Notes: generated by a model from the letters alone, not told the origin. Counted from the stretch's first letter, positions 11,412 to 23,390 are shown. The stretch is 64,000 bases of DNA from Agarophyton chilense (GCA_030374765.1 JARGXX010000088.1:1736001-1800000), one strand, 5' to 3'. Numbers and translations are program-made.

Positions 11412-12821
11412 TCTAGAACAGAAATGGAAAGAAAAAAGTGAAAAACAGTGCTAAAACCTTGAAATGAAAATATGAAAAGGGAAAGATCAGCTAGGTTTTG
11501 AGTGTCTTGCAGTCAAGAGAAAAAGAGCCCATTTTACGGCTTATATTTCAAGTTTGTCAAAGTTTGACGGCAAATGTTCTAAAATAGTGTTCCTTTCGTT
11601 TAATTCACGATAGTTGAGGTGTATCATCTTTTGCCAAGACATGAACAACTGAGCAGTCTTTTGATCAAGATTCGTTTGTTATTGCATACTTGTACAATTC
11701 ACCTCAAAACAAAACAAAAAATCAAAAGTAACCAAAAAAATGAAAAACAATGAAAGCATATAAGAGACGTTATACTTTAGAAATAAACAGCCTTAGGCGC
11801 GTATGAATTCAAGCGCTATGTCGCGCACGCTAACATTCCCATGCACTATTAAGCGGCCAACATCATGCGCACTTCGTCTGTGTTCTCGGAAATGGAAATT
11901 TACTTCCATAAAATCTAGTATTTTAATGCTAGGAAGTCAGTTGTTAATCTGCAAATATGGTAGTATGAAAGTGCTAGAAAATCTAGCAAACTGGCAAACG
12001 TCTAGGATGAGGTGAAGAATTCCGTAGCCCAGGTTCCCCCTTCTTGCACCAAAAAACTGGAAGAAAGGAATGTAAATTTCGACGTGTATTTTACAACAAT
12101 AATACTAGCAAACTATCAAACAAAAAAGATTAGTGGATGTTTTTGTCCAGAATAAACCGACTTTTTAAGTAAAATGGGCCGCTATACTACCCTCCGGAAC
12201 AGCTCTTCGGGGCCATCCTGAGCATGGCGAAAAACATTCCCACCACATAGGATCCATCCCAAATTACTATCTACCACCCCAAAAACACATATGACACATT
12301 TCCACCGAAAAAGTAAACGCACACAAGAATCGGAACAAAGAAACCTAGAAATGCAACGAAAAACAAAAGAGCAAAACACAGTCAGTCACAATCTGCCATT
12401 GAAGAATTGTAGAAACCAAATGAACCTCTTCAAACCTTCCATGACATTCATTCTCTAAACCTTCTCCTACCCCCTCTTTTCCTTCATGGAGCAGTGCATG
12501 ATCCTCTCTTCCATGAACAGAACTTGCCAAAACCTCCTAATCGCATCGTATTGGCTCAGAATCCATATCAATCGGCTTCCAACTCCATACGCAACAGTCC
12601 GCAATGCATCCCAGGTGGTCTGTGAACTCGCTTATGAACACTTCGTCACGACCTTCCAAATACATTATTTGCTTCGAAGGCATCCATAATGCAACAGTCC
12701 CGATCCGCTCCGAATTGCCAAACACAAGCCTTGTTTCTTCCCCATTCACCCCCCTGTGCTCCAGTTCCTCCCTTTATATCTCCTCCACCTTCGCCGTCTC
12801 CGTCTCTAAAATCCCTCAGCC
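11412..12821. other. No gene recognised
   Basis: AT-rich to about 12200, with short open frames only. I see no domain, RNA gene or repeat that I can support. Confidence 0.4.
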
Positions 12822-13449
12822 TCAGTGATGATGATGATGAGGAGGAGATCAGACCGAGGAGTACGATTAGCTAGGTGAAGACTCGGACGAAGCATGGGAA
12901 CCCTGAAACCGTAACTCTTAACGCATTCAAAGGGAACCAAGTCGTTGAAATTTATAATGCTGCGACAGGCGATGGTAAAAATAGTGCGGCACCTTCGAAG
13001 ACCGCTGCTATGGGCGGTCACGGGGGTGTGCAGTTGTTGAAGACGCCGAAGACTGTTCAGTTGGGAACGAAGGCTTCTTTGTCAATGTCAGGGATTGGTG
13101 GAACCATATTGCTAGCCGCAGAGCAACTGCGGCTGTTATTGTAGCAGCCGGAAGCAGTGGAGGCGAGCCCATGGCAGTGGATGACGACGCTAATGTCAGT
13201 GACGTAGGGGAGGTGTTAGACCCCACGAACGACCTGTATGATGAGGGAGGTGAGGTGCCGTCGGAAGGCGCTGACCAGAAGTTTGCGCACAGCGACTTTA
13301 ACATGATTGATTATGAGTATGTCAATGTGATTAATGATACTGATCTGATCAATCTCCCAGAAGTAACCATGAGGGGTATTTTTGAACGTCATGTACTGAA
13401 ATTGATGAAATCTATACGAGTGACGGGATTACTTGGAGGGGTAACTTGA
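12822..13449 (+). other. Unassigned decayed reading frames
   Basis: Two plus-strand frames follow each other. The first is 12875-13144, preceded by an acidic run SDDDDEEEIRPRS ending in a stop. The second is 13171-13449, with an acidic segment (VSDVGEVLDPTNDLYDEGG) and a helical end (MRGIFERHVLKLMKSIR). Amino-acid use looks protein-like, but the frames are short, interrupted and of no family I know. They could be the broken remains of one gene or of a transposon ORF. Confidence 0.25.
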
Positions 13450-14911
13450 GTATTGCTGTGGCGAAACATTCTCCGTATAAGCGGTCACGTTGCATCTTAC
13501 CGTCTCATTTCGACTGCCATTGGTCGCCCTTACCCCTTCGCCTCCCACCCGTCTTTCCCATGTCGCGTGCCAGCCGCTTCTCCTGTTCGTTTTTCGCTAC
13601 AGACTGCGTTCCCTCACAGCCGGGAGATAAAACTTTCAGGAATCGAAGTCTCGAGCTCTTCGAACCGAAGGCGAAGGAGAAGCCTTTGACGCGCGAGGTG
13701 TTTGAGCGATTATTGATGTGACGCATGGGTCCGTCGATAATGTATCAGGCTAGAGACCCTACCGCACACCAAAATGTCCGTACTGTTTTCCCAACAACAT
13801 ATTCTAGTGACGATTCAGTCCCTTTCGGACTCTTCTTATGCTCCCAGGATCGCCATTTTCGCTCACTCTTTCCCCTCTCTAAATCCGTCAAGTCCTCGTC
13901 GTGAACAGCTTCTGTGCACATGCTCTCTTCCTCCTCCTTCGCCTCGGCTTGCTCATTTAGAGGTAGCAACGCAGATTATGCGTGGTTTCCCAATGCAGGG
14001 GACAGGGGTGTAACCGCCAGTGGAGAGACAATATCAGGGCTAACCTTGTTCTACAACGCAGAGTCCGGGAGCGCGATCATCGCGAATCAATTGTAGGAGA
14101 CGCTGCTGCCGGAGAAGAAGGAGGTGGTAGCGATGGTAATGGAGAAGACTGTGAATTTGAGCCAGCGAGAGATCGGAGAGAAGGAGGCAAGGTGGGGTAG
14201 AGATATGTAACGCAATGACTGGTGGATCAGCGTACGGGTCTCGACCAGGGGTAGCGTGGTAGAGCGGGTCCAAAGGTTCGAATCCTTAACGGCAGCACAC
14301 CCAGAGTACTTGGTGCAATGGGCTGGCGTTCACTGCGTAGTCCTACAGGTCGGAGCTACGGAAACGATGGCTTTATGACCAATTGGTTGAACTAATGTAC
14401 CAAAGTGGGTACTTTAGTATCCTAACGGAGCCTACCTTACTCTATGGAAGAAGCGTCACTCGAGCCAAGTAAATGGTAATAGCAAAGCGCTGGGCTCTCC
14501 CTGACACTGTAGTGTTAATCTATTACGCTAATTCAAATAAATTAATAATCTAAATGAGACCAGCTGAGGTCGGCCAGTCCACGTGACGTGTGTCAGATAC
14601 CTCAGGCCCCGGCGGCTTAACGGGCTCAACCGTTATCGTTGCTTCTTATCATATATATCTCCTTATGATTTAACCGTCACGGCGAAGTCCAGAGGGCCTC
14701 ATGATTGACCCAAGGGCCGTGATCACTTAGCTGCTCCCTGTTTCATTACGCGCGACAGGACGTCGCGTCTTCATCACCTGGGGAGGTACGAGGGGGCCTG
14801 AGCGGACCATTGGCGCCGGGGTGGCAATTAATTTGCCTAAGGACTGAAACTCAAGCGAGCCGTGGGCGCTAGCCATAAATCCATCGCCGGCGGATTCCTT
14901 TTCTCGCGTAA
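13450..14911. other. No gene recognised; contains a tRNA-like fragment
   Basis: Short open frames on both strands only. The part after about 14560 lies on the 3' side of the minus-strand chromovirus, where its LTR would be expected, but without a second copy no LTR can be drawn. Confidence 0.3.
14248..14296 (+). other. tRNA-like fragment lacking an anticodon arm
   Basis: GTAGCGTGGTAGAGCGG resembles a D-arm/A-box with three bases missing. It is followed only a few bases later by GGTTCGAATCC, a perfect T-arm/B-box. The anticodon arm and a matching 5' acceptor strand are absent, so this is not a functional tRNA. It could be a tRNA pseudogene or the head of a tRNA-derived SINE. Confidence 0.35.
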
Positions 14912-16141
14912 GCGAGATGTTTTCTTGGCTTATTCCTGGATACGGCGAAGTACGGAGTCCGTGGCAATGTCCGTTCGGAAGATTGGAGGCTATGGTACTA
15001 CGAGAACCTACCAGATCCTAGAAGTCGTCTAATTCCGCTCCCGGACATCATGATTCGTTTTCTAAGGAACCTAGGCATCCATAATATCGTCCGTCGGACC
15101 CATTTAGACGTCGAAGGGAGCGAGGCCCTTTTGGAAAAGGCCCTACAGGTCGAGTGGAGCAAGACTCCCGGGTTCCTTTGTTATGGACACGACACCGACT
15201 CGTTCACATCAATTCCGCTACATCCGCAGGGTCCGCACGACACTCACGCCTATCCCGCCAAGCCTTCTAGGAATCAATAATCGGACATTTGGAGGCATCA
15301 TGTGCCCGACTATTATCTGAAGGCCATTGGTTTTGATTCCCTGTGCTACGAACCTGATTTGGTACCGATGCCGTTGGTTCCTGCTGGTATGTCTGATGGA
15401 GAAGCTTTCGGGGAAGATCCCTTCGTCCTGCCCGTAGAGGGCGTCAATCCTCCGATCGAGTTCTGTGTTGTCCTGCCGACCGCTTCCCCTCCCCTAGCTC
15501 CTCTGGGAGCTGCTCCGCAGGATGGACTCTCATTTGAGTCGCCCGTGGCTCAAATGGACATCTCTCCTAGAGGGGTTACTGTGGAAGCCGAAAGTTCTGT
15601 AGGTGATGTGATGGCTCAGACGTCCACTCTGGGCGTCGACATCGCTCCGTCCTCTCCGTTGCCGCATTTTCCAGCTTCGGTCACAGCTGCCGCCACGGAC
15701 CTCCGTCATTTCTGCCATACCCCTGGTAATACGACCTCGATGGATATTTCGACAGTCCTGAGAGAAGCTTGCTCCTGGGCGCGTCGCTTGGCACGCTATG
15801 CCGCGGTTGTCCAAGAGGGTCAGGATATGAAAACCGCTTTGGTCAATCTTCTGCAGCAGAATGCCCAAGTGATGTCCCAGAGCGTTACTGCCGACTTGGA
15901 TGCCCGGTATAACCTAAATTTGAGCGACCGGAAGGATTCCGATGGTGACAATAGTTCCTCAGATGGATCTCTCTCTAAGAAGCTTGCTAGGCTCGTTGGT
16001 GCCGGTCCTGTTGGTACAGTAGGCTTCTCGGGTGATCCTTGTCCTTGTTTTGCTCCTGCAAGTTCAAATGAGGACGACGAAGTTACTGCTGCGCCGCCCA
16101 GTGAGACCTGTTGGTGTTCCCAGCGCTCCCGCGAACCTTGA
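14912..16141 (+). pseudogene. Antisense accessory reading frame of element 2
   Basis: One plus-strand frame is open from 14912 to the TGA ending at 16141 except for a single TAA at 15278-15280, giving about 410 codons. It runs against the transposon's own gag-pol. The first part (SEDWRLWYYENLPDPRS, then LIPLPDIMIRFLRNLG) is compact and folded-looking. The later part is proline/alanine-rich, with a helical segment near 15750-15900 (REACSWARRLARYAAVV, LVNLLQQNAQVM) and a DSDGDNSSSDGS acidic run. The only ATG near the start of the best part is at 15050; the 15302 start sometimes chosen is a GTG. By eye it shares order and some residues with the antisense ORF at 36.9-39.2 kb. Function unknown; no domain recognised. 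Confidence 0.55.
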
Positions 16142-16180
16142 GGACATGTCGAGGGCTGTTAGGCCTCTGCCAGTCAGCCA

Positions 16181-16186
16181 AATAAA
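16181..16186 (+). promoter_or_regulatory. AATAAA polyadenylation-type signal
   Basis: A canonical AATAAA lies 40 bases after the stop of the antisense frame, on the same strand, and is followed by a T/G-containing stretch (TTCTTGTGCTTT). This fits an independent antisense transcript ending here, though a hexamer can occur by chance. Confidence 0.4.
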
Positions 16187-16429
16187 GTAATTCTTGTGCT
16201 TTCACGAAGTTGCTCCTGTATTCCTCAAACCTGCGTGACCCAGAACGGCGTCCGAACCTTGAGAACTTTTAAGGTCTTCATCAGGTGTCGCATGAGGACT
16301 GCCTTTGTTCCCTGATGTGGGAGCTAGGGACAACCGTCGTGTCGGGAGGCGATTCGAGAGGCGTTTTGGGAGGCGTTTAGGTATTATTCGGGCCAAGGCT
16401 TGCTCCCCCCTGAAGGCTGCGCTCTGTGC

Positions 16430-17042
16430 TGCCTATTTTGCGCCATTAGCGGGCGATAAAATTAGTCGGAATAGTCTGAGGCTCTTACCAATTGTCTTTC
16501 TCAGGTGTGTAGCCAAACCAGCAGACGCAATAGCGCATAGTTCCATCTTCTCCCTGACTGGCGGAGATGATGCGCTTCATCACGTATTCTGGTTGGTGTT
16601 CAACCCCTGGAAGAAGACTGTGGTCCAGAGGGGCGAATCGATCGGAATCGGTTGGAAGAGATGAGTCATTGTCATTCGCATTAACCATCGGGTCCATGGC
16701 GTTACTCGGCTAAGCGGGAACTGCCTCAGGGGGTGAAGTCGTAGTGATTTCGTTGGGCCAGGGGCTGGGACTTTGGTGATTCGGGGGAGCTGGGGGCTCA
16801 TGTCACCCGATCAATCGATACGGTGTCCTGTGGGCCGTCAATTAGTATAGTAATGGTGTGTTGATTGGTCTTAAGGACTTTGTATGGTCCCATAGAGCGG
16901 GGTAACAGCTCCCGCGTAGTGTCCTCAAGTTCCTCACTGTCCTTCGGTGACCGTTACAGGTAAATAAGTTTTCCTTTCCAAAAGGTCGGTGTGCTCCAAA
17001 CGGCCTTGTCGAAATTGACCTTGTAACGCCGTTGGGCTTTGG
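16430..17042 (-). pseudogene. Integrase C-terminal tail with chromodomain, element 2
   Basis: Minus-strand text reads RRYKVNFDKAVW, LLPRSMGPYKVL and TVSIDRVT, the GPY/F-type integrase C-terminus, in step with the equivalent region of element 3. It ends with a chromodomain-like segment: EYVMKRIISASQ, YCVCWFGYTPEKDNW, a stop, then EPQTIPTNFIARY-like text. The aromatic-rich 'W-x-GY-x-x-x-x-x-W-E' pattern is the hallmark of chromoviruses. At least three in-frame stops are present. Confidence 0.7.
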
Positions 17043-18197
17043 TCAGAATAATTCTAGCCAATTGGACTGTGCGTTCGATTCGTCGGCGCGAGTAGCGCTT
17101 CGCCTGGGTGGAGTCATTCCTTCGGTTATGTCATGGGGTACGATGGACTCCTGAAGGTCAACAGCTATGTGCAGCGGCGATCTCGTTAGCGTTAAGTCGA
17201 AAGGTGTTGTCCCCGTGGAAGCGTGCATCTGCGTATTGTAGGCATAAACCAGTGGCTCAACGTAGTCGTCCCAATCCAATTGGTGCTCCGATAGGTAGTG
17301 TGCTAATCGGTACAGAAGGGTGCTGTTGAAGCGTTCGGCTTGGTCATTGGGTTTCGGGTGGTACGCTATGGTGGTGACATGTTTGATACCTAAGGTAGCA
17401 CAAACGTGTGAGAAGAATTTGGATACAAACTGGCTGCTGTTATCCATAAAGAGGTAGAGTGACATGTTATATGGGTTTACCCAGTAGGAAAAGAAGGCCG
17501 TGGTGACCTCCGTGGCTGTTGTCTTCCCAAGGGGTAGGGCTCGGGTAAGTTTAGTAAACCCATCGGTTGTGACCCAAAAAAACCATTTCCCATGAGACGA
17601 CTTAGGCAAAGGCCCAAGTATATCCATTGCGACTAATTCCATCGAACCTGGGGAGGGGAAAAGCTTCAATTTGGCCTGGTGGTTGGCGCGAGACCCTCGG
17701 ATTTGTGCGCATGATGTACAGCTCCGTGCGGTTTTCCACAGGTCCTGCGCCATAAGTGACCAGTAGAAGAACTTCCTTAGAGTCTGGTACATTTGTAGAC
17801 CTCCAGGGTGACCAGCCAAGCGAGGGAAATGGGCGAGGTATGGGCAATGCGCCCTTAGTGAACTTGGTAGTACCCGTTGGGGTTCGCCAACTAGCGGTGA
17901 GCGGCAACAAAGTAGTCCAGATCAGTCATAGTCGAATAGGCATCCAGGGGTTCCTACCAATTGGGCTGTTTCCCTACAGTACTCGTCGTCGATCTGCGCC
18001 TGTAGGAGGTCCTCAATAGTTATAGGGACGAGCTCTGTTTCCTCCGGGGCTATCGCATTTAGCTGAGGTGGTGTCGAATTGGGCGGCACTGCTTCCCAGT
18101 CCAAAAGGTGTACTTCGTTCTTCTTTACCTCTGGAGTCATCTGATTGGACCTCACCCATAAGGTCATCAGTTTCTGTAAAACCCTAAGGTCTCTCAT
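17043..18197 (-). pseudogene. Integrase of element 2
   Basis: HHCC zinc-binding domain: YLAHFPRLAGHPGGLQMY, then CTSCAQIRG. Catalytic core: AMDILGPLPKSSHGK (first Asp), LFMDNSSQFVSKFF (second Asp, with the usual DNGS changed to DNSS) and NDQAERFNSTLLYRL (Glu). The core (17819-17043) is open for 258 codons, but the part 5' of it (18197-17820) is in another frame. It would catalyse strand transfer of the cDNA into the host genome; this copy cannot be made as one protein. Confidence 0.8.
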
Positions 18198-18415
18198 CTT
18201 TAAAGGGGGTAAGAATTAGGTCGTGCAATGGAGTGTCATCAGTTCCGTCGGTAATGATTCGCGAAGGAGCATTTGCTGCCTGGTGCTTGATGCCTAGTCT
18301 ATAGGTTATCTCGTAGTCATATTCTGACAGCCTGAGGCGCCACCGAGCAAGGCGACTTGACGCATCGGTCACACCGAGTAACCAGCGCAGTGAATCGTGG
18401 TCTGTCCTAATGTTT
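18184..18415 (-). pseudogene. Second half of RNase H, element 2
   Basis: Text begins RTDHDSLRWLLGVTDASS and continues RLARWRLRLSEYDYEITYR then LGIKHQAANAPSRI, the conserved end of Ty3/gypsy RNase H. The usual preceding segment (KKECLxVVWAxxxLRPYL) is not here. It lies 5.3 kb away at about 23700, beyond the inserted tyrosine-recombinase element. Confidence 0.8.
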
Positions 18416-18600
18416 TAATCCAGAGCCTGCATAGGGATTATTATTTCCGGAGACTTGACGAAAAATTGACGCCTCTGCGTTTGGTCGACTAAAGCTTTAC
18501 TCCACCTCCTCGTGGTGTCGACTGGGCAGCGTAAGCTGGCTAACGGAGTAAGTCAGGGAGGGATCCCTGTTGGAGAGGGAAGTGATCAGGCCTCCGTAGG
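18416..18600. other. Junction sequence between element 2 and the inserted retrotransposon
   Basis: Minus-strand text here does not continue RNase H. A frame reading STTRRWSKALVDQTQRRQFF is not recognised. It may be rearranged element DNA or part of the inserted element's terminal repeat. Confidence 0.3.
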
Positions 18601-19395
18601 CCAGTGATCCCTATCAAGTTGGTGTGTTTTTTCGGAATTCTTGAAACTTGTTTCAATTTTCTGAGGAAATTAAATTTTCGGTACTTCGGGGCCGGGCATT
18701 GCGGTATGCTGGTGAAAAATATTTTTTTAAGGCTAGGTTCGACGAAATGCAGAGCTTAAGTGTGTTCCCGTATGGGTTGTTGTCCATTGGGCTTTGCTGG
18801 CGTTGCTTGTGTTAGAGTCCGGAAACGGAATTATGTAAGGTCTTTCCTTAATTGGGTGATCAGGGGTTTTTTCCCACGTGCGCAAGTTTATCGTCAGTGC
18901 AATCCGGGAGCTCGCGTGAAGGTCGTATCTGGCTGGGGGTTCTGCGTGTTTTTTAATCGAGTCTTATAAGGTTTTTTGAAGTTGCATATCGGAATTAACG
19001 GTTTCCGCGCTATCGGTGTTTAGTTTTTGAGGGGTTTTCTGGAAAACAATTGTTCAAATTTCTGTACCATGCGCCTTGCGTATTGACGTAAGGCAGGGGT
19101 GTTTAAAGCACCAAGGTCTGTCCAGTAGTAACTGTGGGTAGTGTTGTCGAGGCACGAGTCTCAGGGACTTGGCGGATACGAGGCCCGGAACTAATTCCAC
19201 TTGTATGGGGGTCGGGTGACGGCTGGACCTATTTAGGTCGCGCGCTCAGCTAGGAGCAGCCCTCCTAAAAGCGAAAGCCTTCACTACGGGTTAAAGTAGT
19301 CCCGAGGACGGAATGGGTTGATCGTCCTTAGAGGTGATGGACCTGCTACAAACAAAATTTCAAACTGCAGGGCTCTCGGGCAGAAAATCGAGGGC

Positions 19396-20485
19396 ATGGG
19401 GGAAGACGCCTTGGGCGTCGTAAGAGAAGCTTTTCGGGGTAGGCTTTCAGTTTACCTTGGAGAAAAGTCACAGAGCAAAAATGCTCTCCTTCGTGTAATC
19501 AGGAATGAGATTCCGGGAATCCCTAAAGAGGAAGAGACGGACGTCTTGTTTCATTGCATTGAAGATAAAACATACCCACTAAGTGTCGGAGGGAGTGCGT
19601 CGAAAGCGGGGTCTTCTAAGGGAGTAGCGAGTACTCGAGTTGTAACCGTCTCGGATCAAAAACCTCGAGGGCGTTCTAAACGCGTGACGGGGGGCAAAGA
19701 GGGTGAATCCTCGAGTGAATACGAGTCCGAGTCCGCTCCGGATTCTGACTCTGAAGAAGAGGCTACTACGCGCCCCAGTGAAATGCAGAAAATTCTTTCT
19801 TTCATGGAGGGGTTGGAGAAGGCGCAGAAACGCATGACTAAAGACATTAAGGAATTGAAGGAGTCGCGAAAAAACTCAAAGAAGAAGTCAAAGGGGGACG
19901 ATTTACTTGTCGACATCAGACAGGCGATGGAAGGAGTTGTTTTCGATTCTGGCAATGACTCCGGTTCAGAGTCTGACAATGGAGACGAGGGCATTTCGAG
20001 CCTTGCGAAGAAGGCTTTGAGTTCGAAGCGGCAGAAGGCGAACAAAAAGTTCTGGGTTGCTTTCGCTAGCAAACCGTTTCTTGAACAATATGTTTCGGTT
20101 GAAAGTCTTGAAGGGGAAGATATGCTGCGCAAAGCCCTGACGAGTTACCCGACGGTCTCTGCGTGGGTTGAAGCTCGTCATTTGACGGGCATTCGGAACC
20201 GCCGGGAAGCTGCAACGCTAGCTCGGGTTATTGACTGCCTCATCAGCTCGCTAGGCATAATAAGAGCCAAAAATGAGTTGGCGGTGGAGTTGGCAATTCG
20301 CAGGTTGGCTGCAGTGACAATGGTTGATAAGACTGGCAACTGGGAAGCGGCCTGAGAACTCGAACAGGAGCACGACGATTTGATAAGCGAGTCAATAAAG
20401 CGAAGGCTTCACAAGTCGGCCAAACTTCGTAAGGAGTTTAAGAAGGATAAGTCTGCCTTGCGAAAGCAAGGAGACGAGAACTAAA
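19396..20485 (+). pseudogene. Gag-like ORF of the tyrosine-recombinase element
   Basis: The frame is open from 19318 to 20355 and, after one TGA (20353), to about 20485. The first in-frame ATG is at 19396, and the apparent 19318 start is a TTG. The protein has an N-terminal helical part, a serine/glutamate-rich stretch (SSSEYESESAPDSDSEEE), a coiled coil (MQKILSFMEGLEKAQKRM), a lysine cluster (RKNSKKKSKGDD) and a C-terminal globular part (RQKANKKFWVAFASKPFL and RNRREAATLARVIDCLISS). A zinc knuckle is not seen, as is common in this class. It presumably packages element RNA; this is inferred from position only. Confidence 0.6.
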
Positions 20486-20758
20486 ATTAATATAAAAACA
20501 ACGACAGCAACAACAACAACAGTTTTTAATTCGACGGACAGGCGGGACGTGCTTCCTATGTCAGGGGCGTCTGATATACAGGACGGGGATACAAAGAAAG
20601 CAAGCGCACGACAACGACAAAAGTGGAGACGCAAGAAGAAAATCCAAAGTATACTTGAGGGACTTCGAAGTGGGCTTAATTGCTTGTATGCCGGGCATGT
20701 CTACCCCTTTCTACCGGTACAATAGAGGAACGCTGTCCAAAGCCTGGCGAGCAATATC

Positions 20759-22406
20759 TTGCAAGGCATCGGGGAGGAATCATACCGCCGAAATTATTTC
20801 GTTGCGGAGGAGTCCGTAGGAGACGTTGATTCTACGTTCGAATACAGTGACCCACGCCAATGGGTCTGGCTGAATCCGGACCGAGTATCATTTCCAGAAA
20901 ATGGTCAGGCAGCCTCGGCTGATATTATCTCATTACTACCAGGGGATATACAGCTACTATATATGACTAGAATAATTATCCGAGAAGATGAAGAGGTGAA
21001 AGGAGCTAAGAAGCCGTTTTGTGGAGTGAAGGCGAAAGATTACAATGCCCTGATTAGAAAATTGGTGGAAGGGGGGTTAGTAGATTTGAGGAAAAGAAAA
21101 CCGAAAGTTGTAAATGGTGTTTTTGCGGTTCCTAAAAAAGAGGGAAAACGAGGTCTCATAATCGACGCTCGGAACGCTAACCTTCAGTTTACCGATCCAC
21201 CAAAAATCGATCTTCCTAACCCAGGGCATCTGGCGAGATTACACATCCCGGAAGGACGAACGCTTTATGTTGGAAAGTCAAACATGGACAACCAATACCA
21301 CCGAATGAAATTACCAGAATGAATGAATACGTATTTTGGTTTGCCACCAATCGAAGTTGAAGGGAAAAAATAATTCCCCGTCATGCTCTCAATGCCCATG
21401 GGGTGGTCACACTCTGTCTTTGTGGCTCAGAAAATCCATCTAGAAATCTTAGCTCGCGCTAAGCTCTGCATGGATGACTGGGTAGCGGATTCAATTTCCG
21501 TTGGCGAATATAAATTTGGAGCTTACATGGACGATTATTTTTCGTTTGGAACAAACAAAGAGATGTCGGAAAGAAATCTGCGGGCCGTGATAAAGGAGTC
21601 TGAGCGTAGCTCTTTGCCTTCGCAGGCGACAAAAGCATCATGGCCGGCAGAAGGAGAAAGTACAGAAGTATTGGGAATTGAAGTCGGGAAAAATGGCGTA
21701 TTGATGCCAAAACGTGAAAAAATGAGAATGCTGATAACAATTACTGAAAACATGCTGAAAAAGAAAATATGGAAGGTACAAGAAGTACAAAGCATAATTC
21801 GAAAATGGGCTTGGTTTATGCTATTGAGGAGGCCTTTCTTTTCGGTCTTCGAAAGAATATATTCCGTTACGTCCTCAACCAAAGAATATGGTGGCGGCAA
21901 CTTAGTTAGCCGGAAGGAGCTGGAATTAATTTTAAAACTAGCACCGTTGATCCGGATTAATATTTCTACGCCGTTCAACACAACAATCCTTTGTACAGAC
22001 GCAAGCTTAATTGGTGGGGGAGTAGTTTATTCCGAGTGCCGAGATCCTTTGAAAATTTGCGAAGGATTGGATCGGATTGAATGGATTGAAGAACAGGAGT
22101 GGAAAATTGCGATACGACATCGTTGTAAAGAAAAAACACCCGATACACATTCTAGAGGGCGAAGCAGTCATACTTGGTTTGCGTTGGCTTCTTCGAAATC
22201 GGAACAATTATCGAACACGGATAATTATGTTTATTGATAACCAGTCGCTTCTTGGAGCTTTGCTAAAGGGACGTAGCAGTAAGCTAAGCTTTAACCGGAT
22301 CTGCAGACGCGTTGCCGCGTTGGTACTCGTTGGTGACCTAACAATGGATTATTTTTATGTCCCTAGTTGGAAAAATCCAGCCGATGAACCGTCACGGTCT
22401 TTTTGA
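20759..22406 (+). pseudogene. Reverse transcriptase-RNase H of the tyrosine-recombinase element
   Basis: RT landmarks: NGVFAVPKKEGKRGLIIDAR, LYVGKSNMDNQYHRMKLPE, SMPMGWSHSVFVAQ and FGAYMDDYFSFG (catalytic YMDD), then VLGIEV. The motif-A aspartate (usually KSDLxNxYH) is asparagine here, and a TGA at 21320 stands where relatives have tryptophan (PEW). A TAA follows at about 21371. RNase H begins with ILCTDASLIGGGVVY, and after a frameshift near 22100 it continues with ILEGEAVILGLRWLL, MFIDNQSLLGAL and YVPSWKNPADEPSR. That last motif, close to the recombinase start, is a DIRS-group signature. Inactive. Confidence 0.8.
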
Positions 22407-23295
22407 TCTAGCTCACCAACGGGTAAAACCGGCAACGCTGCAGGGATACCGTAAGAACCTTGGTTATTTCGTGGAGTGGCTGGCGCAACAACCAGTCGCT
22501 CGCCGTCGATGTAGGAACGCAGAAGAAGTTGATAAGTTGTTCACGAGGTATTGCATTGATCTTTTTCATGGTAATCAACAATTGAACGCAGGAGGTGTAG
22601 CTCAGGCAAAATCAGCGTTGGAATTTTTTCTCCCCGAACTCAGCGGGAAGTTGGTATTGGCGAATCAAAGTATACAAGGCTGGACAGCGTCGCGCCCTAA
22701 CCTTCACTTTGGCGTGTGTCCGGAAATCGTTGTATACGGATTGAAATTGGATCTTTTCAAACACGGGGATCCGGATCTGGGGGTGGGATTACTGCTGCTG
22801 TTTGATGGGTATCTCAGGCTAGGGGATTTATTGCAGCTAAAAGTATTGGACGTCGCCATGCTGCCACTAACCGAAAAGCGGCCGCACTATGGGATGCTCA
22901 ACATTGCGATAGGAAAACGTGGCCGTAATGAATCCGTCACGATAAGGCCGTATTTTTTGGCGGTTTTGTGAAACAAATTAGTTAGAGGAAGGAAGTTGGC
23001 AGAAGCATAAGTTCTTTTCCCGTATCAACCAGCCCGATTTCGGGCCGGTCTCCGAAGAGCCGTCGAACGTCTAGGGATTCCGTTCGCGATCACTCCACAC
23101 ATGCTTAGGTACGGCGGGGCGACCACCGACAAGCTTTATGCTCGTCTCACCGACCAGGATATAAAATGCAGAGGACGTTGGTAAAGCGATAAGAATTTTA
23201 AGGGATATATTCAACCACACAAATTATACAACGCGCTCAACGAACTATCCCCGGCCCAACGTCACTCATTAGAGGCGGTTTACACCAGGGCATAG
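22357..23295 (+). pseudogene. Tyrosine recombinase of the DIRS-like element
   Basis: One frame with TGA at 22969 and TAA at about 23005 and 23185 encodes a SAM-like N-terminal domain (RVKPATLQGYRKNLGYFVEWL) and a catalytic domain. Box A has the arginine in LLFDGYLRLGDLLQL. The HxxR motif is PHMLRYGGATTDKL at 23098-23139. After QDIKCRGRW the nucleophile tyrosine lies in KGYIQPHKLY. Such enzymes circularise or integrate the cDNA without target-site duplication. The R, H-x-x-R and Y residues are all still present, but the stops make it a pseudogene. Confidence 0.8.
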
Positions 23296-23390
23296 ACATC
23301 TTTCAACGTGCCGCCGCCAGATTGGGCTGGGGGTTTGGATTATCATGTGGAAACTTAAGCCGAAAATCGTTTTTCGTTTAAGTCAGTTCG

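Noticed and set aside
14248-14296. Functional tRNA gene
   Set aside because: Anticodon arm and 5' acceptor strand are missing.
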